Positions 12,506-24,115 of a stretch of DNA of 64,000 bases are shown here, piece after piece. The position numbers and the translations under genes were made by a program. Below the pieces are notes generated by a model that was given only the letters and a program-made list of their open reading frames with translations, had not been told where the DNA came from and did no database searches. The DNA is from Epichloe hybrida (lineage: Eukaryota > Ascomycota > Sordariomycetes > Hypocreales > Clavicipitaceae): NCBI GenBank assembly GCA_019022495.1, contig JAFEKR010000030.1:62001-126000 (forward strand). Direction: 5' to 3'. Positions within the stretch are counted from its first letter, which is position 1; every line of letters begins with the position of its first letter.

Positions 12506-14905
12506 TTATACTCCAATTCCCATGGCCCTCAAGTCTCCATCGTCCCGAAGTGCCATTTTCACCTCGTCATCCGCAATCGCCAGACGCAACTTGCTCGATC
12601 TCTCAGCTCGATGTGCTTCTAAATTCACTAATCCAGCAGCGACGAGGTCTAGAGCAGCTGTATGCACATAACTTGGTCGCCCCAAGTGTCGCTGGCTGGT
12701 TCCCGGTGTTCCCTGAAGGCCATTGTCCAAGATCTGCGCCATGCCTGGCAGCGCAGGTGCTGCATGAGCTGTTGCTCGCTGCAGTTCGTCAACGGTTTCT
12801 CCGAATGTCGTTTCAGCAAGACCTGTCCGCCTTATTCTCAGAAGTAGCGCTGCCATCAGCAGCTTGGACATTAACGGGAGTGCCCGCAGGTGCTGTTGCA
12901 CAGGATTGGTTGTCGCCTCATTGATCGCCTTTTTGATCGTGACAATTGTGACTCTTCCGCGTTGCATCAGGTCCTGCGTGCCGCGCTTGCTCGGCGTTGT
13001 CGGGTCCCCTTGGAAGTCGTTTTCCGCAATCTCCACAGCCCGCCGGCAGATATCGAGAGCTCTTCGCGCATCACCGCTGACGGCAGCTACTTTGCGACTG
13101 GCGAACTGGACAGCATCTGCATCGACAACGTCACCAGGAACTCCCCCTAGACGAGACTGTATGATTCTCATAAGCTGCTCGTGGGTGTAGCCTGGGAAAG
13201 TGATACGGGTAAGGCCTAGTAGGGGGAGGTTGTCAGATATTGTGATAGCTATCATACAGGCAAAATCTGGTTCATTCGGTCTAGAGTTGGAGAGCCAGCG
13301 ACAGATACATACCAAGACGACTGCTGATTTTATTGCTGAGCGTTCTTTCGGGAAGGTCCATAGTATTCGCAACTGCAAGCACGATGAGACGACTGTGTCG
13401 CAGAGTCGGCCAATTGAAAAAGTTGTACATGACTGCCTGGTTTTTGGTAACGAGCTGGTCAAGCTCATCCATCAGAACAACACAAGGGACACGTCTGGGA
13501 CTAGGATTGCTGAATTCTCGCTCTAAGAGATCTAGAGCTTGAGAGGGGCTCGCTCGCTCGCCTCTCAAAGCCTCCCATAATAAGGTATACGATTGGTGAG
13601 GATCTGTGATTTTCATGCCGTTTATCTCGACGAAAATGAAATCATCCAACTCGTCAGAGCCCACAGACTCCTCAAGACGGGCGATGACTTCCCGAACGGT
13701 CGCAGTCTTCCCTGTACCAGGTGTTCCCGAGATGTAAATGCAGTTTCCAGTTCCCTCGGATATAGAAGCCTCGAGGTGCGAGTACACTAAGGAGAACTCG
13801 CCCTCTCGACACGGCAAACTCGTCGGAACAGAAGACACGTGAAGGAGAGAGCGGGCTATTTGGAAAGGTGATCCTTGAACGGCGCTCGGCGATAGCTTAC
13901 GGGTTGCTAAAGGTGTGAATTCGAGTTTCTTGCCCGGTCCGCTGTCAATAAGGGTCAATACGGTTCTGTTGCAAGAATGAACACTTTGGTCTGGGTACAC
14001 TTGCCTTCTTTGAGCACGTGAGCCCGGTTCAGAATGACCTCGTTTTGATTGAGGTGTTGTGACGGCGGATCTGGCCCCTTTGGTAGGTGTCTGTGGTGGT
14101 AGATAGGCTATGTCTTGAGGTGATTGCTCACGGACTTTTCGTCGGCCGCGGACAGCTTTTGTTCCCTTCTCGACAAACTCAATCAGTCGAAATAAGTCGT
14201 CAACACCTGTGTATAGTTCCTCCCAGACAAACTCGTCTGTATAAGTCGCCGTCCTCGTGTTGCAGCCCCTTCGGCAGATGAAAGTTTTTCCAAAGTCCTT
14301 GGAGTTGCGAGCTATCTTTCCCGATGGGTGACTCGACAGGAATGACTCTAGGGAGCTGACTTTTGCTTTGCCATTGATCGATGCTAGTGGGTTGATATCC
14401 CAGGACGGGGAGATGTAAAGCTCATTCTGCGAAACAGACTATCAGTATTTGAGGGCCCAGGATGGTGAATATCGGGTGAGCCAGTATTTACCCAATTAAA
14501 GTCGTTCCTCTTTCTGTCCTTGTTACGGATCTCCTTCTCGGTCGAGAACCACATAAAATTGGCTGCTTTTTCGCCTTCGCCATCGTCCTCAACAAATTCG
14601 CAGATGATGGCCACCCAAGCCTCGTTGGAGCCTTCTGCTTTGAGCAAGACTGTATCACCAATCCGACATTCAAAAGTTCCTATCCGAGCTCCGACAATCT
14701 TATTACCGGTGACTTTGCGTCTCTTTCGATCGTTTTGCGTATCATCGCTCGCTCGGTCTGAGTTCTCGACATTGTAAAGCCACTCCCATGGCAAATCATC
14801 ACTGCCTAATTCATCATCAGAGTCGTCGCGGTTTACACCAGGAAGAGCTCGTTTTCGCCTTGAAATCGTCTCGGTGGGTTTGGGCTTGGCACTTGGCGAC
14901 GCCAT
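12506..14905 (-). CDS. ORC1: Origin recognition complex subunit 1
   Basis: 745 aa in three exons, 14905-14492, 14426-13313 and 13215-12506; introns gtaaat..cgcag and gtatgt..actag keep frame. Exon 1 and early exon 2 encode a BAH domain (about residues 75-200; ends with F-V-W-E-E-L-Y). A basic linker follows. The AAA+ domain shows Walker A G-T-P-G-T-G-K-T near residue 372, Walker B V-V-L-M-D-E-L-D near 456, sensor 1 V-L-A-V-A-N-T-M-D and the arginine-finger region S-R-L-G-L-T-R. A winged-helix region closes the C-terminus. ORC1 is the ATP-binding subunit that marks replication origins; the BAH domain binds nucleosomes. The second in-frame ATG at 14905 was preferred because it gives a typical M-A-S-P start; the ATG at 14959 would add 18 residues. 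Confidence 0.95.
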
Positions 14906-14959
14906 AATGTGCAGCAATTGCCTAGATGGTGAAGGGATGGACGGACACCCGTTGTCCAT

Positions 14960-15630
14960 TTACGCGACTCGAGAACGCGACTTAATACGGCAGGACCCCT
15001 GTTGACTTCATCTGCCCCACCTTGACCGTCATCCTCTCACTGGCAGACTTGTTGATGTTGTACGTCTGAAATCGGGAATCTGGGAAAATAGATGTCTACT
15101 ATTCACACGAAGACACAATACTCTGCTCCAAAAAGTGTGGCACTAAACAAGACTGATCCCCAGTTGAAGATGTATAACCACTTACCTGGGTGGTCTTCCA
15201 CAAAAACTGGGCGACCCGCGTCCTGGCCTGGTTAGTCAGCACCGCCCTCTCTGGTCAAGTGCTTGAAATGGGTGGCACCTGCCCTCGGCAAATCATACAC
15301 TAGCAATTCGCTGGCGTCCACTATTGCATCCGGCGCGTATGTACCGTTGTAGCACTTTCATCAAGCGATCTTCAGTATCACACGTATGGGATACACCTGA
15401 CTGGAATATAGACTCTTGATTCTTTCTATCTACTAGGGAAAAGGCTGACTGCTACATAGCCGTAAGCCAGCGAGGCTATCTTCTGTTGGAAGAGATCATG
15501 ATAGTGCTAGAAGGTGCTGGAATAAGCAGGGGTATGGTGATCGGAAAACTTTATAACGTAGAGAGAACCAAGAGTCTTTTTCTACCAAGAATTAGTCATT
15601 GGTCTACACTGAACACTCATCAGTGCAACA
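14960..15630. other. Intergenic, no gene seen
   Basis: Separates the ORC1 start from the P450 stop, both on the minus strand. It holds ORC1 upstream sequence and the P450 3' flank. I see no coding signal, tRNA or notable repeat. Confidence 0.5.
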
Positions 15631-17339
15631 TTATATAATCCCTAAGCAACATGAGTCGCTGCCTTCCCATGCATGATCAAACTTGACGCTCCGAATCAGG
15701 TTTGCATGATTCTCGCTTCTTGGCCGGATGTCATAGGGATATTCCGCTGGGTGAGTGATGAGGCCAGGTGTTGCCTCTACCTTTACTTCGACTTTATTCC
15801 CCTGTGCATCGACCGGTACTTTGATGTCGAACGTAGCCAGCAGTCTTGAGATAGTCAAGAAGAGACTATCATCTGCAAAGTGGCGACCGGGACAGACTCT
15901 ACGGCCGTATCCAAAGGCTTCACCAGTCGGGTCAGGCTCGTTTCGCGGCTCCAAGTATCTTTGGGGATCAAATTCAAATGGATCTGCATAGGTCAAAGGA
16001 TCATGTAAGACTGCCCAAGTGTCAGAGAGTATGTAGGCCCCCTTGGGGATGCGTAGTCCTTCGTATTCGATGTCTTCTCCAGCAACATGTGCCGAACAGA
16101 TGGGGACTACGGGCATCCAACGCTGAGTTTCCCAGAGCAAGGCATTGACGTATGGGAGGCGAGCTCGGTCCGTGTACTGTGGGAATCTGATGGAACCTAG
16201 AACATTATCGATCTCCTCTTGTGCCTTTCGCTGGACCTCCGGAAACACCATCATAGCCAGGACGAAACTCATTATGGATGAGACAGTAGTGTCCGCGCCT
16301 CCCCCATACATGGTCCCTGCTGCTTGCTTTATATCATCCTCGTCGAGCTTGTTCAGCGCCTCGTCTCCATCGGCACCTTGGCTATGCTTTTGGACCAAGG
16401 AGGCCACAAACGATGGGCGGTTGGACCTTGTCTTCATTTGATCGCGAACGAAGGAGTAGGGAGTATTCATTGCTCTTTCGGTGATGGCTTTCCACTGCTG
16501 TCCTGTCTCGTGGAACGAGGTACCCGGAAACCAAGTCGGCAAGTATCTCAGAAAAGGAATCACGTCAACGGCCCAGGTCATTGGAAGCATGGCGATAGAA
16601 AAGTTGGCCATCATGCGTTCAATCAAGTTGACTAAAGGATCGGGTTTTTGTTGCTCGACTGAATAACCGTAAACAATCTTGAGGATGATTGCGCTCGCCT
16701 CCCTTGACGTTGGTCAGTATGCTTTCATCGGTGATGGATTACAGCTGCAATGCAATTTGTAACTACGAAGTTACCTGGACTCGCATAAAGAAAATAACTT
16801 GCTGCACTATCAACTCACAACTTGATGTGCTCAACGAGTCTGTCAGGGTCCTCGAGAATATGCATTAGGAAGCGACGCGATTCCACATCTTGAACATTGT
16901 GGAATTTAGAAGCAACGGCCTTGGTACCAAGCTGTTGATGTATCAATTTTCGTTGTCTTCGGTACTTGGCGTCGTATGGTCGAGTCGCCAAGAATTTGTC
17001 AAAGCCGCAAAACTCATTAGCGAATAGAAGGCTTGGTCGTCCATAGGTTTTCATTGAATTCTTCTCCAATATCTCCTGTGACGATTGACGATCTTGGAGT
17101 AAGATGATGGTTGCACCCAACACACTCACAGAGCTGACAGGGCCATATAGGTCCTTGAACTTGCTCCAGTGTTGGAATTCTGGCTTTCCACTTGGGGGGA
17201 GGTCTCTGATGTTGCCGACAACGGGAAGAGGCTTAGGACCAGGTGGAAGAGGGAGCTTTTGGCTCTTGCGAAAACCCACATAGTATACGAGTAGGGTGAT
17301 GGGAGCAAGAATGCCCAGTATGAGAGCTGAGTTGGTCAT
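15631..17339 (-). CDS. Cytochrome P450 monooxygenase (E-class, group I)
   Basis: 530 aa in two exons, 17339-16819 and 16702-15631; the intron (gtgagt..tcaag) joins with a TTG codon. The chosen ATG gives a membrane anchor (A-L-I-L-G-I-L-A-P-I-T-L-L-V-Y-Y) followed by the proline hinge L-P-L-P-P-G-P-K-P; an upstream ATG at 17453 would add 38 residues without a typical anchor. The I-helix motif reads G-G-G-A-D-T-T, the ExxR motif is E-T-Q-R, and the heme loop F-G-Y-G-R-R-V-C-P-G-R places the Cys ligand near residue 442. The enzyme should sit in the ER membrane and use a P450 reductase. Overall pattern is like O-methylsterigmatocystin-oxidoreductase-type fungal P450s, but the substrate cannot be read. 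No polyketide, peptide or terpene synthase lies nearby, so there is no sign of a secondary-metabolite cluster. Confidence 0.93.
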
Positions 17340-17890
17340 GATGGATACAGTCAAAGGTAGAGTGGGAATTTTGACTAGTTGATTACGGAGGGAACCCCAG
17401 TGGCGATGTAAGACTATGGGAAGAAGAAGCTGTATGAAAGATATGTCAGCCATATAAGAATAACCAACCCCTCATTTGCCTACCAAGTGTTGTGAGACAG
17501 ACTCGGGCTGAGTCACTTAGCCAATGTGCGTCACATGCTTAATCGAAGTGTGTCACAAGTATGGTTAGGGCGGCTGCAGTAAATTCTCCAATGATAGATA
17601 TATATGTCATTGAAAAGACAAAGAACTAGAACCGCTTCTACCTTCAGCTAATATGAAATCCCAAAGGGGTAATATCGCCACGTTTGATTAAAGCTCGTCG
17701 ATGGATCACAGCTACTCACCGATTGCTGATCCCCAGAACTGTAATTAATCACTTACCGAAGCCCAGTAGTAACAGAAACCCATCAGCTAACAAAGTGGCG
17801 TTGTCTATCACGTAGGAGTGATGGTCCAAGTAATACGGAGAGTACGGAGTCAAAAGGGTGACATGAAAATTGTGACACCCAGAAACCCGA

Positions 17891-17973
17891 GTGTCATGGG
17901 TTAGCATGGATGAACCCTTATAGCTAGCTGTTGCGCTCACATTGATTACTATTAATGCGATCAATGCCCAATC
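17891..17973 (-). repeat. Inverted pair, left arm
   Basis: Reverse complement reads ATTGGGCATTGATCGCATT and onward; the matching right arm is at 18316-18401. Twelve or so substitutions and one 3-nt gap separate the arms. The gap of three and the partly synonymous changes suggest a once-coding segment. Confidence 0.7.
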
Positions 17974-18315
17974 TTTTGCCCAGCAGTGTAACGGGACGAG
18001 CGGCCGTAACACATGCGTGCTATAATTTTTCCATTGGTAAGACCTGAAATGTAATATCAATGGTCAGCTCAAGTCCGTGGGTGGGAATAGTGGCAGGTGG
18101 CTTACACCCACTGTACGCATAAGCAGCTCAAACACCAGCTCAAGTGTAACCTGGCTTATCTTTACAGTTTGCTCACGCAGCAATTCTCATCACAGCAATG
18201 AGAAGAGGGACAACAGTCGAGGTACCATGAAAACCTAATATGCAGTGTTAAGCTTGCTTAGTAATAGTGCTCCATGTGACACCAAAAACTTTGCTTTGAG
18301 GCTGATGGCAGTATG

Positions 18316-18401
18316 TATTGGGCATTGATCGCAATTGTAGCAATCAATGTGAGCAGCGCAATAGCCAGCTTTAAGGGTTCATCCGTGCCATCCCATAACA
18401 G
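18316..18401 (+). repeat. Inverted pair, right arm
   Basis: Right arm of the pair described at 17891-17973, starting near ATTGGGCATTGATCGCAAT. The arms are separated by about 340 bp. Confidence 0.7.
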
Positions 18402-18830
18402 CATACGGAAGTACACCTCCCCCGTATGTCAATTGAACTCGCTCAGTTGGAGAGTGACTGCTTTTCTGCTGCTTTCTTCATTTACCTTTGACGGATGCGC
18501 GTTTAGTTGTCCCTTTGACGAGGACGCAAAACCTCCCTCCTGGAGCCGGGAATCTTAGCAGCAGATGCTACGAGGAACAATGTTGAGATGGAGGTTTGCG
18601 TGATTCACAGCCAGACTGTGCGCAGTTGTTCGACAGGTGTCAGGGGTGTCACGAGTGTCAGGCACGCACCTGCCATCTTGTCGTTTGCCGAACAGCAACG
18701 CCTTTTCAGTTCAAACTCTGGCAACTTGCATACAACGAATGACACATAATCCCGACTTCGAGTAACTATTCCTCCATCCCCTCATGTCCATAGAACAGTG
18801 GTTTGAGATTCAAACTCCCATAGTGAGCCA

Positions 18831-20377
18831 ATGGAGTCCAGCAAGGGTCGTCACCAACGTCAAGGCAATCAAGTCGCGCGACGAGGTCATGCCTTCGCGA
18901 GACATCCAACAATGCCAACCGCAAAATTCGACATGGACCAAGACCGTCGACAAGCTATCGTCAAGGCTGAAGAAGAGTATCTTGGACAACCTCCCCCAGA
19001 TAAAATTCTATTCGAGGTATCTTCCTAGCTCATACCTAGCCGTGCTGCTTAATCATATGTTCACGGCTGATCATGGCACAGACCATATTCATCCTCCCAG
19101 CGATATTCGAGCTAGCTGATGCATCATGCTTTGATGCTCTCAGGAAAGCCCATCAGGTTTGGATCGTTCAAGAGAATCCAAATACCATACACATGTACAG
19201 TCAAACCTCACGCAATTTAGACAAATGTCTCAAAGAGATCAACTGGGCTACTCATGATATGAGACTGGCTCAGCATAACTTTTCAAGTCTTTTCCTGGTT
19301 CAGCTCCCAGTTAGTGGAGAATGTCCGGTCAAGGTGGACTTGGACTGCCGCCCGCAAGCATGTCCACAGATTCACTCGGAACAGCTGGTTTCTATACAGG
19401 AAGCTTCTCATATCGCCAATGATATTATGAAGAAAGTCAGACAGAGTTTCATATCATCTACAGATGCCTTACAAGGCCGTCTCAAACAAACACTTCAAAT
19501 GCGTGTCGATTTCGGTCATGTGATAATTCGGCGACGAAAGAAGGTCGCCCAAGGAAACGGAAACGAGATGCCCTACACCGATTTCGTCGACATGGCATCG
19601 CAGTATGGAAGGAGAGGTGGTGCTGACTTTGAGGCAAGGCTAGAGGGTTCCAACCTTGCTTCAAACACTATTCGCCATCTTTTGCAACCGACCACTGGAT
19701 TTTTTAACAGCCATCAAAACATAACCTGCCACGACACTATATCGATCAAGCTGCAAAAGGATATTCTGGCAATCGATGTTATCTGGGTTGACAGCGGGCC
19801 AGCAAGATTGAAAAATGCTCGTTTGATGACGCCAGGTCAGTAGCCTATACTCAGATGGATCGTCATTGCCCCTGACCGAGAGTATGACTGGTGTCTTCGA
19901 GTCGATTCTGGCCACACAGTTCAGCCAATCCCAACGCAAATCTTGAGTCTAGTCAACAGTATTATAATCACTAGCGACGGACACAAGGAGTCAACAGGAG
20001 AAGCATTCTTGCAGAAACCGATCAATATCAGAATCGATAATCCCCAACTATGGAAAGGAATGGTCGATGATATCCAGATCAGCACAAATGTTGCCATACC
20101 TTTTCGTGATACTCCCTATGTGATGGAAGTTTCTATAAACCGCCTATGGAAAGGTGTTGATACTCAAAGGTCTCCTCAATCATGGCAGAGCTTGGGGTTT
20201 TATGGAGTTCACTGGGCAGCGGAGCTCAATTCCACAAACGCCAATGGTACAAGAAAGGACTGGGGGGCTCACCAGAGAGATGTCTGGCGCGGCTCAGCAG
20301 ATTCCACAGAAGGCCAATTTAGAGAGTTCATTTGCTATGTTTTAGAGGGTTTGTCGGCTTTGGAGGGAGCTCTTTAA
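18831..20377 (+). CDS. DUF7905-like fungal protein with an in-frame TAG
   Basis: Exon 1 is 18831-19016 (62 codons, ATG in caATGG), intron 19017-19081 (gtatct..cacag), then an open frame from 19082. The frame meets TAG at 19841-19843 but continues without shift to TAA at 20375-20377, and the part after the stop (Y-D-W-C-L-R-V-D-S-G, later Q-S-W-Q-S-L-G-F-Y-G-V-H-W) looks like the C-terminus of the same protein. Total about 490 aa. The layout recalls fungal DUF7905 proteins of unknown function, a tentative match. The TAG could be a true nonsense mutation, a readthrough stop, or be removed by a 45-nt intron 19836-19880 (gtcagt..cgag), which keeps frame but has a branch site crowded against the acceptor. 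No function is proposed. Confidence 0.5.
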
Positions 20378-20507
20378 TGACCGTAGAGAAGCGGCAGTAT
20401 CATCACGGATTACGAAATGCGCTGGGTCTGACTCGCAACGAACTAGCTTTCATCGCTCTTCTATTAATCATCGCGAATGGTAATTGTGTTTCTTTTTGCA
20501 CTCAGAT

Positions 20508-21256
20508 TTAAGCTTCTTGTGATTGAGCTGCTTGTGCGGCCATTATCTTTTGCCGTAAAACTATTTCAAACGTGGGTCAGAAACGATCATCACACACAGA
20601 GGAGGTAACATGACGACGGACATACCTTCTTCCACTGCTCTGACGTTGGCCTGTTTTCGCTGTACAATTGCCTCGAGCTCCTTCAAGTTGTTACTTAATC
20701 CCGTCACTTTATCTTCGTAGAATTCATGGGATGCTTTCAATTTCTACATGCGCATTATTAGTGTCTGTCTCTAAGCTGGAGAGCAGTTTGGCACTGCATT
20801 TTCGGCACACGAACCTTTTCGATCAAAAATCCAGTTCCGACATCCACCAACACCGTTTCGTTGTTTGAAATCTCTCCCTTGACATACAGCGAGTTTGTCA
20901 GAGGAACAAGCACCGAGTTCGAGGAAGCTGTTTTGGCAAATTCCCGCGATTAGCAACCAACCCATTCAGCAGCCTGGTCTAAGTCGTGACATAAGAGCAT
21001 ATCCTTTGAAAAGCATACCATCGGCCGCTTTTGTTCGAGCTTCAACGCATCGTAGGCAATCTTTAAACTTGTTCTGCGCTCCGTGAAGCTGGGCGTACGA
21101 ATTCGTCAGGTGCTCGAGCTCTTCGTCAAGCTGCTTCTTCACCTGCGCCAGCTGCTGTGGCTCGAGTGTATCGAGGTTGACTGCCACGAGGGTTAGTTGT
21201 GAGTAGTTCGATGAGTATTGCAGCTGCGGCTTACTTGTTTCTCTGTCCCCAGACAT
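20508..21256 (-). CDS. GIM5: Prefoldin subunit 5
   Basis: 155 aa in five exons on the minus strand: 21256-21235, 21180-21019, 20927-20815, 20743-20626, 20560-20508, all phases matching. Exon 2 encodes the first helix (L-E-P-Q-Q-L, K-K-Q-L-D-E-E-L-E-H-L). Exon 3 encodes the beta hairpin (L-V-P-L-T-N-S-L-Y-V-K-G, V-D-V-G-T-G-F-L-I-E-K). Exons 4 and 5 encode the second helix ending V-L-R-Q-K. This is the classic alpha-class prefoldin layout (coiled coil, hairpins, coiled coil). Prefoldin is a cytosolic hexamer that delivers nascent actin and tubulin to the CCT chaperonin. The exon 3 donor is gttcgt, weaker than the others. The stop follows a short Gln/Ala tail. Confidence 0.92.
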
Positions 21257-21593
21257 TGTGTCGCGCTGATGTGTCGTTCACGCGACAGGATTGCTGAGGT
21301 TGGACTTTTGAAAATTGAAGCTTGGTTGGTTGCCCCTCGGCGGACGGTGGGGTCAAATTCTAGTGAACTCAGATCAGATGGTGCCTGCCTGCATGTCACA
21401 GCGCGACTGGTCAATCAGACCAGATGGGATTTTGTCATAGAATTACTGTATTCCCGTTTTGAAGTTTCACTCATGATACATAGCCTTTGGTATTGACTTG
21501 TTGGTTTGGCTTCGGACCAGGGTTGTTCAGTAGCTCCCTCTTACTAGTACATAGTGATACAGATACCAGAAAACTAAACACTTGTTCACGGCT
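21257..21593. other. Intergenic, no gene seen
   Basis: 337 bp between the prefoldin start and the prolyl-tRNA synthetase stop (both minus). Holds the prefoldin promoter. No other signal recognised. Confidence 0.5.
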
Positions 21594-23721
21594 TCATAAT
21601 CGCCTCAACACGGTGTTTAGGTAGCTTGGGAGATCCCCGACTGCGACATTCTCCTTCAATGAAAGACTTCGACATTGCACCTCACAAATGCCCTTTTCTC
21701 GCCATGCTTTTCCGAGCACAATTGTAACGGGGTATCCAATCAAGTCGGCATCTTGCATTTTCCACCCAAATGTCTCTTTACGATCATCCAACACCACGTC
21801 AAACTTGTAGCCAGACGCTGACTGGCAGGTCAGGTCATCGTAGAAACCGAGCGTGGCATCTGTGAGTCCCGAAGTTGGGATCACGACGATCTCGAACGGT
21901 GCAATGGCTCTCGGCCATATAAGGCCTCGCTCATCTGCCTTGTGCTCCGCAACAGCACCAAATATTCGCGACACTCCAATTCCGTAGCATCCCATCTCAA
22001 CCGGCATGGGATGTTTCGAATCAGGAAGGGTTACCGAGAGCTCTAGAGGTTCCGAGTAGCGAGCTCCCAAATAAAATGTGTGGCATGGGATGTTTCGAAT
22101 CAGTTACCGAGAGCTCTAGAGGTTCCGAGTAGCGAGCTCCCAAATAAAATGTGTGGCCGAGTTCCAGTGCTCGGTGTACGCGAAGTTGACCGGTCTCGCA
22201 ACGAGGGCAACCGTCTCCTTGTCTCGGACGCAATAGATTCAGTCCCTCTCCATTATGTGATGTTATGACTGGAAGCTGGCAAATCTCATTCAGGTACTCT
22301 CCAGCTGCTGGCACAATGGGGAGCTCCTTCGCCAATTCGCTGTATGAGCTTGCAAGCCTCGTGTCAACAATGTTGATCACCTTGATGTCGCTGTGGTTTC
22401 CACCTTCTGCACCAGCAGACAAGGCCTCCATCCAAGCCTCAACCGGGTCGTTGATACTTGTATCCAGATCCACGACGACTTCCTTCACGACATGTGTGTT
22501 GATTTCAGTTCCCCCGCCTGCAGGATACCATGCATTGACCAGCGTTTTTCGGTCCTTGGTGATCCCACGCCAGACTTGCATATCTTGCACCCGAGTGTTT
22601 TGTGTTGACACTGATGGGGGCGAAGAAGGTATTTTTCGCGCTGTGGCAACTTCGTCATTTGCGGCATAGTCACAAGAATCACAACTGATGACTGTGTCTT
22701 CACCAATGGGATTTGGCAAATGATACTCGTGGCTATGATCACCTCCCATATCGCCTGAACTGGCTTCCGCAACCAGGATCGGTATTTTCAAGTCTGCGAA
22801 AAATGCACGGTAGGCTCCAGCGACGTCGCGGTAGGTGCTTATCGCAGAGTCAAATGATTTGTCAAAGGTATAAAGATCCTTCATGACAAACTCACGAGAC
22901 CGCAAAAGCCCATGACGTGGACGCATTTCATCCCGATATTTCCTCGCTGTCTTCAGTATCAGCTTATTTCCGTACGACGATATAGTGAACTAACTTATCT
23001 GATAAAGACGCAATGGCAGATCTTTGTAAGATTTCAGCGTACTTGCCACCAGCGACGTTATTTCTTCCTCGTGTGTTGGGGACAGCATCATGGGGAATTG
23101 CTTGCGATCAGCCAGTCGAAAAAGCTGCAATTGTTAATGCATGTCCGAAAAGACAAATTTGAGAACGGGCATACCTCTGAGGATACTTGATCGAACCTTC
23201 CGCTTCGACGCCATAGCTCTTCGGATGTTATTGTTGATAATGATAGCTTCGATGCGCCTGAAAGAAAGTGGTCAGCTTGATCCCCAAGTACGTGCCTGGC
23301 CGCGACGCTTACCAACAGACTCCATATGCTTGTCAAGTAGAGCTTCTATTTTATTCTGAACGCGCAGACCCAGAGGTAGCAGCTGAAAAACACCAGATTG
23401 GGTCTTAAGAGCAACATTAGACTCGAAAAATGATACCATGGGAGGGAGGATGAACTCACCTGACGTAGAAACCCAGCCCGGATAAGCTTTTTATGACCAG
23501 CTACCGTACGTGTCAGCTGTTATTTCTCACAATGAAGTACAACCGACCTTACTTTCTCCTTCAGTTTCTGAAACTCCACCAGTTGGAACCCATAGTTTCG
23601 AAAGAGTTGAACGGGCTCTTGCTCCGATATTCAACCTGATGTGAAGGAAGGGTTTGGAAACATTAGCATATGCCGATCGCGTTACTGCATGCCTTGCCAA
23701 GTTCATTTTCTGAGACGGCAT
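21594..23721 (-). CDS. Mitochondrial prolyl-tRNA synthetase, frame disrupted by tandem duplication
   Basis: Exons on the minus strand: 23721-23553, 23500-23460, 23403-23313, 23257-23175, 23124-22995, 22946 onward, ending at the TAA at 21594. The N-terminus (A-R-H-A-V-T-R-S-A) is basic and Ser/Ala-rich like a mitochondrial presequence. Class II features are seen: motif 1 region (G-F-L-R-Q, L-L-P-L-G), motif 2 ([19 protein letters not shown]), an insertion region, and motif 3 (G-C-Y-G-I-G-V-S-R), then an anticodon-binding domain. It charges mitochondrial tRNA-Pro. The frame before and after 22003-22154 differs by one base because a 79-bp segment is repeated as a 73-bp copy. Removing 22107-22041 as a 67-nt intron (gtaact..agag) would give an intact 599-aa protein with only Leu-Ser added; otherwise the copy is a pseudogene or the duplication is an assembly error. 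Confidence 0.85.
22003..22154. repeat. 79/73-bp direct tandem duplication inside the synthetase gene
   Basis: 22003-22081 and 22082-22154 both begin GGCATGGGATGTTTCGAATC and end AAAATGTGT. They are identical except for six bases (about 22025-22030, gaaggg) missing from the second copy. A net gain of 73 bp shifts the frame. Confidence 0.97.
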
Positions 23722-24115
23722 CGCTTTGCAAAATTCCACTGGCGAATCATCAATCATGCACACATTTTAAAGAGACAAGCTGCAGCATATAAGCGACAAT
23801 GCGGAACATGTGAAGGTGAAGGCAGTGAGTGAGTTGGCCATTGGCAGCAATGGAAGCTAAACCTGTTAGGGAAAGATGCCCTGGCTCCAAGTTATAATAC
23901 TCGTCTTAATAATATAAACTGTACATAGATTCACTACCTTAGTCTACGGACTAGACTACGTCTAGTGAATTCTAAGTACTTTCTTAAAATGTAGATTTAT
24001 ACTCTATTTAAAACATTTTCAAATTTGAAATTATGCTTCTGGTCGAACAAACTTTGCAAGCGACAAAGGTAAATGCTTAGTACTTACCGTGTTCGGGTGG
24101 GGCTACTGATAAGAT
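23722..24115. other. AT-rich intergenic island
   Basis: From about 23890 to 24050 the sequence is strikingly AT-rich (ttataatactcg, taatataaactg, ctatttaaaacattttc), unlike flanks. It lies at the edge of the chimeric F-box relic. No gene is seen. It also holds the synthetase promoter. Confidence 0.6.

Larger units (their letters stand above)
17340..18830. other. Intergenic with an inverted sequence pair
   Basis: No confident gene. Two related segments lie in opposite orientation, 17891-17973 (minus sense) and 18316-18401 (plus sense), about 85% alike by eye. Two copies of TACGGAG occur at 17834-17850. Small open frames over the two segments encode related hydrophobic peptides but no complete protein. 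Confidence 0.6.

Noticed and set aside
15631..17339. Secondary-metabolite cluster around the P450
   Set aside because: Neighbours are ORC1 and a DUF7905-like gene; no synthase, tailoring enzyme or cluster regulator is present.
22082..22154. Exact intron birth by an AGGT-containing duplication
   Set aside because: The classical mechanism needs AG|GT at the same place in both copies; here the donor follows TCG, so any splicing would leave six extra bases.
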